From Nonomuraea deserti (GTDB taxonomy: Bacteria > Actinomycetota > Actinomycetes > Streptosporangiales > Streptosporangiaceae), in assembly GCF_004348685.1 (NCBI RefSeq), contig NZ_SMKO01000033.1, forward strand, positions 1 through 61,226: DNA of 61,226 nucleotides, given 5' to 3'. The notes under the pieces are model-generated. The model was given only the letters and a program-made list of their open reading frames with translations. It searched no databases and was not told the origin of the DNA. Positions within the stretch are counted from its first letter, which is position 1; every line of letters begins with the position of its first letter. Made by a program: the position numbers and the translations under genes. Below, piece after piece: positions 23,822 to 32,353 of this stretch.

Positions 23822-25059
23822 GCCCTCTCGTGGCGGGAGAAGCCGCGGCTGCCGGGGACCAGGGCCGCCGCGGCGGGCGCGAGGAAGCAGACCAGCGCGC
23901 AGACGGCCAGGACCGGCCGCGGGCCGAAGGCGTCGATGGCCGGGGCGAGGAAGGCCAGTCCGACGGGGGCCAGGCCGTAGGAGACGAGGAAGTCGAGCGA
24001 GGAGACGCGGGCGAGCAGGCGCGGCTCCACCTCGCGCTGGGTGGCGGTGAACCAGGGCACGTTGAACAGCTCGATGCCCAGCCCGGCCAGCGCGTAGCCG
24101 GTGAACACGACGACCGGGTGCACCGGCAGCAGGAGGCCGAGCGGCGCGAATCCGTACAGGGCGAGGCCGGCCAGCGCGGTCCAGCCCTGGGCGCGCGGTT
24201 TCCACCGGGCCACGAGCAGGGCCCCGGCGAGCGCGCCGAGGGTGTAGGCGGTGAGCGCCGCCGCGAGGACCGCCTCGGTGCCGTACCGGTCGCGGCTGAC
24301 CAGCGGCAGGGCCACGCCGGTGGCCGAGTAACCGGTGAAGATGACGGCGGCCAGTGCGCCCAGGCCGGCGAGGAACCACGGGTGCCGCCGCGCCTCGCGT
24401 ACGCCCTCACCGAACTCCTCCAGCAGCCGGGGCCGCCGCACGTCGGCTGCCGGAGCGGGAAGTCCTCGCGGCGGCAGCAGCGCGGCGGCCAGCCACAGCG
24501 TCCCGGTGCCGACCAGCAGCCACCAGGTGTCCACGACGGCCGCCAGCAGCGCGGTGCCGGCCGGCGCGACCAGGGTGGTGACGCGCACGGCCAGCGTGAT
24601 GGCGGCGTTGCCCTGCTGCCGCCGGCCGGGGTCCACCACCTCGGCGGTGAGCGCCTGGAACGCGGGCCGGCACGCGCCCTGGCCGGCGCCGACGACGGCC
24701 GCCGCCACGGCCATGAGCGGGACGGAACGGCCCAGCCCGAGCGCGATGAACGGGGTTGCGAGCGCGGCCGCCAGCCCGGCCCAGAACACGACGGCCCGGC
24801 GTGGGTACCGGTCGGCCAGGACCCCGCTGATCGGGACCGCGAGCAGGAAGCCTGCGGTGCGGGTGGCCAGGACGATCCCGAGGCCGGCGGCGGTGAGCGT
24901 GCGGTCGAGAACGGCGAGCCCCAGCACGAACGGCAGCGCCCAGGTCGCCAGGCCCGAGGCGGTGGTGCCGCACCACAGCAGGACGAATCGCCCCTCGCGC
25001 AGGATGGAGCGCGCTCGAGGCCGGGGCGGGTCCGCGTCGGTACGCGGTGATGCGGTCAC
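23818..25059 (-). CDS. MFS transporter, possible siderophore/metallophore exporter
   Basis: 413 aa with about twelve helices, EntS/MFS_3-like: SILREGRFVLLWCGTTASGL, ISGVLADRYPRRAVVFWAG (loop 2-3 motif) and GAGQGACRPAFQALTAEVV. The GTG at 25059 is selected because GGAGGAG lies 8 bp upstream. It follows the ABC importer genes on the same strand with a 74-bp gap filled by the tandem repeat at 25091-25158. The linkage suggests metallophore export or intracellular release, but no metallophore synthesis genes are in the window. Confidence 0.75.
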   Translation of the reverse strand: MTASPRTDADPPRPRARSILREGRFVLLWCGTTASGLATWALPFVLGLAVLDRTLTAAGLGIVLATRTAGFLLAVPISGVLADRYPRRAVVFWAGLAAALATPFIALGLGRSVPLMAVAAAVVGAGQGACRPAFQALTAEVVDPGRRQQGNAAITLAVRVTTLVAPAGTALLAAVVDTWWLLVGTGTLWLAAALLPPRGLPAPAADVRRPRLLEEFGEGVREARRHPWFLAGLGALAAVIFTGYSATGVALPLVSRDRYGTEAVLAAALTAYTLGALAGALLVARWKPRAQGWTALAGLALYGFAPLGLLLPVHPVVVFTGYALAGLGIELFNVPWFTATQREVEPRLLARVSSLDFLVSYGLAPVGLAFLAPAIDAFGPRPVLAVCALVCFLAPAAAALVPGSRGFSRHERA

Positions 25060-25090
25060 GGGAGATGCTCCTCCAGAGGCTTCCTGCGTG

Positions 25091-25158
25091 CTCGACCGGT
25101 CACTTCCGGAGTTCGTGCAGGTATCTCGACCGGTCACTTCCGGAGTTCGCGCAGGTAT
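25091..25158. repeat. 34-bp tandem duplication at the 3' end of the binding-protein gene
   Basis: Two adjacent 34-bp copies (25091-25124 and 25125-25158) differ at one base (T/C). The right copy encodes the final YLRELRK and stop of the gene ending at 25134; the left copy repeats this tail and stop (Tyr-Leu-His-Glu-Leu-Arg-Lys) beyond the real stop. It looks like a slippage or replication duplication. Confidence 0.85.
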
Positions 25159-26114
25159 GCGGCGAATCCTTCCAGGCCGTCGATGTTGCGCGGGCCGCTG
25201 ATGCCCTCGTTGTAGTCGAGGACGTGGAAGCGGTCATTGACCACGGCGGGCAGCTTGCTGGTGGCCGGGAACTCCTTCAGGAACTCGATCTTCTCCTGGG
25301 CGGGCTTGTCCCCGTAGTCGAGGATGATGATGACCTCCGGCCTGGCCTGGACGACGGCCTCCCAGGTGACCTCGCTCCAGCGGGCGTCCAGGTCGCCGAA
25401 GATGTTCCGGCCGCCGGCGAAGCGGATGATGTCGTTGGGAGGCACCTGGCTGCCGGCGGTGAACGGCTTGTCGGTGCCCGAGTCGTACAGGAAGACAGGG
25501 ATCGGATCGCCCTTGGGCGCCTGCGCGCGTACCGCCTCGACGCGCTCGCGGTAGCCGGCGATCAGCATTCGGGCTCTGTCCTCGACGCCGAAGATCCGGC
25601 CGAGGCGTTCGAGGTCGGTGTAGAGGGCCTCGAACGGGGTGACCCGCTCCGGGTGGCCGGGGTAGTTGAAGCACGACTCGGTATGCATGAAGCTCTGGAT
25701 CTTCAGGCCGTCGAGGATCTCGGGGGTGATGCCGCGCTGGTCGCTGAAGCCGGAGCGCCATCCGGCGACCACGAAGTCGGACCTGGCGTCAACGACGAGT
25801 TCGCCGTTGAGCAGGTCGTCGCCGAGGAACTCGACCTCGGCGTACTCGCTCGCCCACGGCGATTCCGTGACCGGCGGGTTGGCCGGCGGCATCACGTAGC
25901 CGTGCACGTGGTCGGTGAGACCGAGGGCGAACATCTTGTCCGCGCTGCCGCCCTCGTAGACGACCGCGCGCTGCGGAGTGGTGTAGTCGACGGCCTGCCC
26001 GCACCTGTTGACCGTCACCTTGCGCGCGGCGGCGGGGGCGTCCTGCACCTGCGCGCCGCATCCCGTGAGCAGGAGCGTGCCCGCCAGGAGCGCGACGAAA
26101 GTACGTGTGTTCAC
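25134..26114 (-). CDS. Metal-chelate-binding lipoprotein of a FecB/FepB-type ABC importer
   Basis: 326 aa. Lipobox L-L-T-G-C with Cys19; class III (cluster A-II) binding fold: RAVVYEGGSADKMFALGLTD, FLGDDLLNGELVVDARSDFV, PNDIIRFAGGRNIFGDLDAR, VVQARPEVIIILDYGDKPAQ. It binds a metal chelate (siderophore or zincophore) outside the membrane. GTG start overlaps the ATPase stop (GTGA). The Zur-like box before the operon argues for zinc rather than iron control, but the ligand cannot be read from sequence. Confidence 0.85.
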   Translation of the reverse strand: MNTRTFVALLAGTLLLTGCGAQVQDAPAAARKVTVNRCGQAVDYTTPQRAVVYEGGSADKMFALGLTDHVHGYVMPPANPPVTESPWASEYAEVEFLGDDLLNGELVVDARSDFVVAGWRSGFSDQRGITPEILDGLKIQSFMHTESCFNYPGHPERVTPFEALYTDLERLGRIFGVEDRARMLIAGYRERVEAVRAQAPKGDPIPVFLYDSGTDKPFTAGSQVPPNDIIRFAGGRNIFGDLDARWSEVTWEAVVQARPEVIIILDYGDKPAQEKIEFLKEFPATSKLPAVVNDRFHVLDYNEGISGPRNIDGLEGFAAYLRELRK

Positions 26115-26908
26115 GCGACGTTTCCTTCCATGGTCGTGGCCGAGCCCAGGTCGTAGAGCACCTGGGGGACTCCGGTCAGCGGATGCGTGACGACGCTCGC
26201 CTCGACGCCGAACACCTCGCGGAGGAGCTCTTCGGTGACGACATCGGCGGGCGGGCCGTACGCGACGAGGCGACCGTGGGACAACACCGCCAGCCGGTCG
26301 CACGCGGAGGCGGCGAGATTGAGGTCGTGCAACGTGACCAGCACGGTCAGCCCTGAGCCCTTGAGCATCGACAGCAGCCGGATCTGGTGGTGCAGGTCGA
26401 GGTGATTGGTCGGCTCGTCGAGGACCAGCACCTGCGGCTCCTGCACGAGCGCTCGGGCCACCAGGACACGCTGGCGTTCGCCGCCGGACAGCGACAGCAC
26501 GCCACGGCTCGCCAGGTGCAGCACCTCCATCCGGGCCATGGCCCGCCGGCACAGCTCACGTTCCCGGGCGCTGAGCGCCTGGTTGCCGCGCACGTGAGGA
26601 GCGCGGCCGAGGGCGACGACCTCCTCGACGGTGAAGTCGAGGTCCGCCCGCCCTTCCTGGGTGAGCGCGGCGATCACGCGCGCGCTGTCCCGCAGCGGCA
26701 TGTGTGACAGGTCCTTGCCGTCGATCCGGACCGCGCCGCCTGTCGGCCGCAACGCCCGGTACACGCACCGCAGCGCCGTCGTCTTGCCCGACCCGTTGGG
26801 CCCGATCAGGCCCACGACCTGCCTCGCCTCCACGGCGAGTGCCAGGTCCTCGACGACGGCGGCGCCGTCGATGGTCACCGAGAGCCCGTCCAGCAGCAGG
26901 CTCGTCAT
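26111..26908 (-). CDS. ABC ATPase of the metal-chelate importer (FepC type)
   Basis: 265 aa. Walker A GLIGPNGSGKTTALR (about residues 34-48), Q-loop ALTQEGRADL, signature LSLSGGERQRVLVARAL, Walker B VLVLDEPTNHLD, H-loop LVTLHDLNL. ATG start overlaps the permease stop by 1 bp (TGATG). Powers uptake through the permease at 26908. Confidence 0.95.
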   Translation of the reverse strand: MTSLLLDGLSVTIDGAAVVEDLALAVEARQVVGLIGPNGSGKTTALRCVYRALRPTGGAVRIDGKDLSHMPLRDSARVIAALTQEGRADLDFTVEEVVALGRAPHVRGNQALSARERELCRRAMARMEVLHLASRGVLSLSGGERQRVLVARALVQEPQVLVLDEPTNHLDLHHQIRLLSMLKGSGLTVLVTLHDLNLAASACDRLAVLSHGRLVAYGPPADVVTEELLREVFGVEASVVTHPLTGVPQVLYDLGSATTMEGNVA

Positions 26909-28029
26909 CAGCGCCCTCCGAACAGGTAACCGCGGCGGCGTAGCAGGACGACGAACACCGGTACGCCCACCAGTGCGGTGATCACGCCCAGCGGCAGCTC
27001 GCGCGGGGCCACCAGGGTCCTGGCCACCAGATCGGCCCACACCATGAAGACCGCCCCGACCAGCGGCGCGATCGCGAGCACGCGCCCGTGCGCCGCGCCC
27101 ACCCACAGGCGCACCAGGTGCGGGATCACCAGCCCGACGAACCCGATCGCGCCGCTGACCGCGACCATCGCCCCCGTCGCCAGCGACGTCAGCACGAACA
27201 GGCCGCGGCGCAACCTGAGCGTGTCGACACCCAGGCTCACCGACGTCTCATCGCCCAGGGCGAGAACGTCCAGGCTCCGCGCGAAGCGGCGCAGCACCAC
27301 GACGGTGACCGCGGTGACGACCGTCACGACCGGCAGCGCTCCCCACGTCGCCGCGCCGAAGCCGCCCATCGACCAGAACAGCACCGTGCTCGTCGACTCC
27401 CCGTCAGGGACGAAGTACACGATCAGGCTCATCACCGCCTGGAAGCCGAACGCCATCGCCACCCCGGTGAGCACCAGCCGCAGCGGCATCAGGCCCCCGG
27501 CTCCGCGCGAGGCCAGGTAGACCAGGGCGGAGACGAGCAGCGCGCCGAGGAAGGCGCCCGCCGAGACCGCGTAGATCCCCAGAGCGGTGAGCGCGCCCGT
27601 GACGCCGACCAGCACCGCCCCGGCGGACGCCCCCGACGACACGCCGAGGACGAACGGGTCGGCCAGCGCGTTGCGCACCATCGCCTGGATCGCGACCCCG
27701 ACCACGCTCAGGCCTGCCCCCACGAGCACCGCCAGGAGCACGCGCGGCGTGCGCACCTGCCAGATGATCTGGTACGCCGTGACATCGTCGGCGGAGATCG
27801 AACCGCCGGTCACGGCCGCCCAAAGGTAGCGCAGCGTCTCCCCCGGCGGCACGGTCGCGGCGCCCAGGCCGATCGCCAGCAACACCGACACCGCGAGGAC
27901 ACCGGCCAGCGAAGCGACGATCAGGGGTGTCGCCGACGCCGTGGCGGACGGAGGGGCTTCAGCTCCGGGAACGGCCGGCAGGGATGCCACATCGGAGTCC
28001 AAGGAGCCCGGCTCGGGCAACGATCTCAC
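26908..28029 (-). CDS. FecCD-type permease of the metal-chelate importer
   Basis: 373 aa, about ten membrane helices. Conserved blocks: TPRVLLAVLVGAGLSVVGVAIQ, NALADPFVLGVSSGASAGAV, GFVGLVIPHLVRLWVGAAHG and RTLVAPRELPLGVITALVGV, all typical for BtuC/FecCD transporters. A single fused permease gene means a homodimer. GTG start at 28029; first gene of the leftward importer operon, with the Zur-like box 12 bp upstream. Confidence 0.94.
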   Translation of the reverse strand: MRSLPEPGSLDSDVASLPAVPGAEAPPSATASATPLIVASLAGVLAVSVLLAIGLGAATVPPGETLRYLWAAVTGGSISADDVTAYQIIWQVRTPRVLLAVLVGAGLSVVGVAIQAMVRNALADPFVLGVSSGASAGAVLVGVTGALTALGIYAVSAGAFLGALLVSALVYLASRGAGGLMPLRLVLTGVAMAFGFQAVMSLIVYFVPDGESTSTVLFWSMGGFGAATWGALPVVTVVTAVTVVVLRRFARSLDVLALGDETSVSLGVDTLRLRRGLFVLTSLATGAMVAVSGAIGFVGLVIPHLVRLWVGAAHGRVLAIAPLVGAVFMVWADLVARTLVAPRELPLGVITALVGVPVFVVLLRRRGYLFGGR

Positions 28030-28040
28030 AGCTGCTCCAG

Positions 28041-28057
28041 AAAATGAGAATCATTTC
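28041..28057. promoter_or_regulatory. Zur-like box between the importer operon and the COG0701 operon
   Basis: AAATGAGAATCATTT (28042-28056) is a 15-bp dyad (AAATGA/TCATTT). Read on the minus strand it is AAATGATTCTCATTT, close to the actinobacterial Zur pattern TGAxAATGATxATCATTxTCA. It sits in the divergent promoter and could control both the importer and the 28163 operon. A Fur/DtxR-type iron box is the alternative; the AATGAT core favours Zur. Confidence 0.65.
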
Positions 28058-28162
28058 CAGGAGACCGTACCATCACAAATGCCCCATGCGCGTTCGGGGC
28101 GAGGGCGCTGGACAACCGGGCTAGTCTGCTGCCGCTGACCCGGATGCGGATGGGAGAGGGCG

Positions 28163-29188
28163 ATGTCGCTGCCGAGCACCACCGACCGGCCGGGCCCGGA
28201 AGGCGGCCCTCCGCCGGAGTCCGGAGCGCGCCGGCACTCCGGCGGGTTCCGGCTGCCTTGGGCGTTCATCGTCCTGGTGGCCCTGCTGGCGGCGGGACGG
28301 TTCCTGCTCGCTCCCTACCTGACGGATCCGGCGTTGCAGACGTGGGCGACCGTGTTCGTGGCGGTGTGCGTCCAGGCGCTGCCGTTCCTGGTGCTGGGGG
28401 TGGCGCTGTCGGCGGCCATCACCGCGTTCGTGCCGCCGTCGTTCTGGACGCGGGCCTTGCCGCGGCACACGTATGCGGCGGTGCCGGTCGCGGGGGTGGC
28501 AGGGGCGGTGCTGCCCGGGTGCGAGTGCGCGTCGGTCCCGGTGGCCTCGGGGCTGATGGCCAGAGGTGTGGCGCCGCCGGCGGCGCTGGCGTTCCTGCTG
28601 TCCTCCCCGGCGATCAACCCGGTGGTGCTGGTGTCCACCGCGGTGGCCTTCCCCGACGACCCGTCCATGGTGGTCGCCAGGTTCGCCGCCTCGCTGGTGG
28701 TGGCCGTGCTGGCGGGCTGGATCTGGGCGCGGTTCGGGCGCGCCGCCTGGTTGCCTGCGCCTCGCCGGACGGTCGGGACCGGCGAGGGCAAGGTGAGCGC
28801 CTTCCTGGACGCGATGCGTCATGACCTGCTGCACGCGGGCGGGTTCCTGGTCGTCGGCGCGCTGGCCGCGGCGACACTCAATGTGGCGATCCCCCGAGAG
28901 TGGCTGACCGCGGTGGCCGGGGTGCCGGTGGTGTCCGTGCTGGTGCTGGCCTTGCTGGCGGTGCTGCTGTCGATCTGCTCGGAGGCCGACGCCTTCGTGG
29001 CGGCTTCCCTCACGGCGTTCTCCCCCACGGCCAAGCTGGCCTTCCTCGTGGTCGGCCCGATGGCGGACCTGAAGCTCATCGCCCTGCAGGCGGGCACCTT
29101 CGGCCGCGCCTTCGTCCGGCGATTCGCGCCACTCACGCTGGTCCTCGCGATCGGAGTCAGCTTCGTCGCGGGGTGGACACTGCTGTGA
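28163..29188 (+). CDS. COG0701/UPF0718 (YraQ-like) permease
   Basis: 341 aa with about eight to nine membrane helices. The family hallmark PGCECASVPVASGLMARGV (about residues 117-135, CxC plus SxPVAxGL) and SSPAINPVVLVSTAVAF are present. Members are predicted metal or thiol-compound permeases; when they are followed by TIGR03943 proteins, as here, they are often linked to zinc homeostasis (genomic-context knowledge). Its stop overlaps the GTG of the next gene. Confidence 0.85.
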   Translation: MSLPSTTDRPGPEGGPPPESGARRHSGGFRLPWAFIVLVALLAAGRFLLAPYLTDPALQTWATVFVAVCVQALPFLVLGVALSAAITAFVPPSFWTRALPRHTYAAVPVAGVAGAVLPGCECASVPVASGLMARGVAPPAALAFLLSSPAINPVVLVSTAVAFPDDPSMVVARFAASLVVAVLAGWIWARFGRAAWLPAPRRTVGTGEGKVSAFLDAMRHDLLHAGGFLVVGALAAATLNVAIPREWLTAVAGVPVVSVLVLALLAVLLSICSEADAFVAASLTAFSPTAKLAFLVVGPMADLKLIALQAGTFGRAFVRRFAPLTLVLAIGVSFVAGWTLL

Positions 29189-29874
29189 GCCGCCAGACGC
29201 AGGGCGCCGTCCTGCTGGTCCTCGGGGCGACGCTGCTGAGCATCTCCGCGTTCTCCACGACCTACCTCAACTACGTCAGACCCGGTTTCCGGCCGCTGAT
29301 CGTGGGCGCCGGCGCGGTGCTGGCGGCCCTCGGCCTGCTGTCCGTCGTCGCCGACATGCTGGGCCGGCCCCGTGCCCACGACCACGGCTCGCGAGTGGCG
29401 TGGCTCCTGGCCGCGCCCGTCTTCGCCCTCGTGCTCGTCGCTCCGCCCGCGCTCGGCGCCTTCGCGGCCAGGCGCGATGACGGCTCGCCGGCACGCTCCA
29501 GGACCGCGGCCCATGACGCCCTCGCCCGGAGCGGGGTGACGGAGCTGACCCTGGGCGAGTTCATCGGACGCGCCTACGCGCCGTCGAGCCCGACGCTCGC
29601 GGGCAGGAAGGTCAGGCTGATCGGCTTCGCCGTCCCGGGCGAGGGCGGCAGGGGCTGGTACCTCACCCGGATGCAGGTTCGCTGCTGCGCCGCCGACGCC
29701 CTCGCACTGGAGGTCGCCGTCCACGGTGCGCCCGCACCAGCGGAGGACTCCTGGGTGGCGGTCACCGGAACCTGGGTGCCGTGGCCGGACGGCGTGCCCG
29801 ATGAGTACGCGGTCCCGGACCTGACCGCGACCGAGGTAAGCGGCATCGAGCAGCCGACAGAGCCGTACGAGTAG
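29185..29874 (+). CDS. TIGR03943-family (COG3689) membrane protein, first copy
   Basis: 229 aa. Two N-terminal membrane helices (GAVLLVLGATLLSISAFSTT; PLIVGAGAVLAALGLLSVVA), one central helix, then a soluble domain with GRKVRLIGFAVPGEGG, WYLTRMQVRCCAADALALEV (the conserved C-C-A-A-D motif) and WVAVTGTW. GTG start in a GTGA overlap with the permease. The Cys-Cys-Ala-Ala-Asp block may bind metal. Forms a unit with the COG0701 permease. Confidence 0.85.
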   Translation: MSRQTQGAVLLVLGATLLSISAFSTTYLNYVRPGFRPLIVGAGAVLAALGLLSVVADMLGRPRAHDHGSRVAWLLAAPVFALVLVAPPALGAFAARRDDGSPARSRTAAHDALARSGVTELTLGEFIGRAYAPSSPTLAGRKVRLIGFAVPGEGGRGWYLTRMQVRCCAADALALEVAVHGAPAPAEDSWVAVTGTWVPWPDGVPDEYAVPDLTATEVSGIEQPTEPYE

Positions 29875-29889
29875 GACGGAGATCATTTT

Positions 29890-30702
29890 GTGAACCGGGT
29901 CACGCAGCACCTGATCCTCCTCCTGCTCGGCGGAGCGCTCCTGAAGATCTCCGCCTTCTCCGCGGACTTCGCCAACTACGTCAAGCCGGGGTTCCGGCCC
30001 CTGCTGATCGCCGCGGGCACGGTGCTGATCTTCCTGCCGGTGGCCTCGGCGGCCTTCGACCACCGCAGGAGCAGGGGCGTCGCACGCCAAACGGAGCTCC
30101 GCCGCGCTCGCGCGATCGAGGAGGCGCACCTGGCGCGCCTGGTCGGCCGCGAACCGGTCATCCCCTCGCCGGCCCCGTCGCACCAGCATGGCCGTGCGGG
30201 CGGGCACCGGGTGGCGTCGCTGCTGATGATCCCCACAGCGGTGATCTTCCTGGCCGCTCCCCCGGCACTCGGCTCGTTCGCCGTCCAGCAGGCCGAGCAG
30301 GCCTCCCATACGCCTCCGCCCACCCTCGTCGAGGCTCGTCCCACCACCCTGAAGCCCGGCCGGGTGAACGTGCTGAGCATGATCGAGTTCGCCGATCTGG
30401 CCTGGGACGACCCCAGCGGCTCCCTGCGGGGCAAGACCGTCCGGCTGACGGGCTTCGTCGTGCCGTCCGGCCACGGTGGCGCGTGGTACCTCACGCGCAT
30501 GCGGATCGCCTGCTGCGCCGCCGACGCCCTCACGATGCAGGTCGTGGTGAAAGGCGTTCCCGCACCCGAGACGGACTCCTGGGTGCGCGTCACCGGCACC
30601 TGGATCCCGCGGAAGGCGGGGGGAACGGGCACGTACAGCCCGCCGGAGATGACCGCTTCCCGCGTCGAGCGGATAACCCCGCCGGACGAGCCGTACGAGT
30701 GA
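29890..30702 (+). CDS. TIGR03943-family (COG3689) membrane protein, second copy
   Basis: 270 aa, same layout as the preceding protein: NRVTQHLILLLLGGALLKIS, YVKPGFRPLLIAAGTVLIFL, central helix SLLMIPTAVIFLAAPPALGS, then GKTVRLTGFVVPSGHGGAWY, LTRMRIACCAADALTMQVVV and WVRVTGTWIP. The linker between helices 2 and 3 has extra histidines (SHQHGRAGGH, about residues 98-107) that the first copy lacks; these could bind metal. GTG start with GGACGGAG upstream. Tandem paralogue, 15 bp after the first. Confidence 0.85.
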   Translation: MNRVTQHLILLLLGGALLKISAFSADFANYVKPGFRPLLIAAGTVLIFLPVASAAFDHRRSRGVARQTELRRARAIEEAHLARLVGREPVIPSPAPSHQHGRAGGHRVASLLMIPTAVIFLAAPPALGSFAVQQAEQASHTPPPTLVEARPTTLKPGRVNVLSMIEFADLAWDDPSGSLRGKTVRLTGFVVPSGHGGAWYLTRMRIACCAADALTMQVVVKGVPAPETDSWVRVTGTWIPRKAGGTGTYSPPEMTASRVERITPPDEPYE

Positions 30703-30753
30703 GTCAGCGCAGGCGCCCGCGGACGGATCCGGAGACGATCTCCCGGATCGCCG

Positions 30754-30774
30754 TGAACACAGTTATCGTTTGCA
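30754..30774. promoter_or_regulatory. Degenerate Zur-like box before the family-5 ABC operon
   Basis: TGAACACAGTTATCG followed by TTTGCA. By eye it matches the 21-base pattern TGAAAATGATTATCA-TTTTCA at 15 positions. It ends 31 bp upstream of the GTG at 30805. Weaker than the boxes at 28041 and 34139. Confidence 0.4.
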
Positions 30775-30804
30775 TGCTGGATCCGGACTTCGGCGGGAGA
30801 TCAG

Positions 30805-32353
30805 GTGCGAGGACGAGCCGCGATCATGGTGACGGCGCTTCTGGGAGCGGTCCTTGGAGGGTGCGGCGCCCAAGGGCCCGGCGGGCAGGACCGGAGCCGG
30901 CTCACCCTGGCCGCCCCGCGCGACCTCGTCGCCGGGCCCGAGGACCCGTACTACACCCACCAGACGTTACGGGTGTGGGAGCCGCTGGTGACGGTGGACG
31001 ACAAACTACGGCCCGCCCCCGCTCTGGCCACGTCCTGGGCCGTCGCGGACGAGGGGCGGCGCTGGACGTTCACGCTGCGCGAGGGCGTCGAGTTCAGCGA
31101 CGGGACCCCGCTGACCGCCGAGGCGGTGGTGGCCAACGTCCAGCGGTTCCTGCGGATCGCGCCCCGGCAGTCGGCCTTCTTCAGCCTCGACGCCGGGATG
31201 GAGGCGGCCTACGGCAAGCTCGGCGACGTCCGCGCCGAGAACGGCCGGGTGGTGTTCGTCCTGAAGGAAGGGGTGGCCGACCTGCCGGGCAGGCTGGCGG
31301 GGTTCTACAGCATGGTCCAGTCGCCGAAGGCGTTCACCGCCTCGGGCGGCTTCGCCGGCAAGCCGGTGGGCACGGGGCCGTACACGCTGGCGGGCTGGAC
31401 CAAGGGGCAGCAGGCCGTGCTCGCCGCCAACCCGCGCTACCACGGCGCCGCCCCCGCCTACGACAAGATCGTGGTCAGGGTGATCCCCGACGCCAACGCC
31501 CGGATCGCCGCCCTACGGGCCGGCGAGGTGGATGGGCTGATCGACAAGGGCGCGCTGCTGCCGGGCCAGGTCGCCCACGGTCGGCGGGGACAACTCCTTC
31601 CGCGTCGTCCGCAGCCCTTCGGTGCTGACGCACTACCTGACCTTCAACGCCTCCCGCGAACCGTTCTCCGACCCCCGCCTGCGCGAGGCCGCCGACCTGA
31701 CCATCGACCGGCGGGCCATCGCCGACAAACTGCTCGCCGGCACGGCCACGCCGGGCGCGGCCTTCCTGTCGCCGGTCTTCGCCGACCTCGCCGATCGCGG
31801 CGTCACCGCCCCGTACGACCCCGCCAGGGCACGCGCGCTCGTGACCGGGGCGCGAGCGCCGGCCGAGCCCGTCACCATCCTGATCTCCTCCGCCGAGACC
31901 GGGCAGTTCCCCTACACCGACATCGCCGAGGTGCTGCGCGCCTCCTTCGAGCAGGCGGGCCTGCCGGCGAAGGTGACCGTGGCCGAGGCCACCAAGTCCG
32001 TGATGGAGGCCGGGGACTACGACGTCTTCCTCAGCGCGTACAGCGTGCCCAACGGCGACGTGGACTACCTGTTCCGCCGGTTCCTGCGCTCCGACGCGTC
32101 CTGGAACGTCGAACGCAGGCTCGGCTACCGCAACGTGCGATTCGACGAGCTGGTCGACCGGGCCGCGGCCGAGACGGATGCGGTCGCCCGCCGCGAGCTG
32201 TACCACCGCATCCAGCGACTGCTGGCCACCGACCGTCCGATGATCGCGCTGGCCTATCAGGACAATCCCATCGTGACGACCACCGATGTCAGCGGGATGA
32301 CACAGAACGTTGCCTACGTAGCCGACCTGGGCAAGCTGGCGCCCCGCAGGTGA
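30805..32353 (+). pseudogene. Family-5 (nickel/peptide-type) solute-binding lipoprotein, frameshifted
   Basis: Codons from the GTG at 30805 encode a lipoprotein (lipobox V-L-G-G-C, Cys20) and the first half of a NikA/OppA-like protein (RVWEPLVTVDDKLRPAPALA, FSDGTPLTAEAVVANVQRFL, GKPVGTGPYTLAGWTKGQ). Near 31570-31585 the reading frame must move by +1 to continue as TVGGDNSFRVVRSPSVLTHY, NASREPFSDPRLREAADLTI and VFLSAYSVPNGDVDYLFRRF to a TGA at 32351-32353. So there is a 1-bp insertion (or 2-bp loss) in the middle of the gene; sequencing error is possible. The downstream permeases are intact. Confidence 0.8.

Noticed and set aside
28042..28056. Iron box (Fur/DtxR/IdeR)
   Set aside because: The core AATGATxxTCATT and the link to a zinc-free ribosomal protein fit Zur better; DtxR/IdeR boxes have a TTAGG-type start, not seen here. 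Not excluded experimentally.
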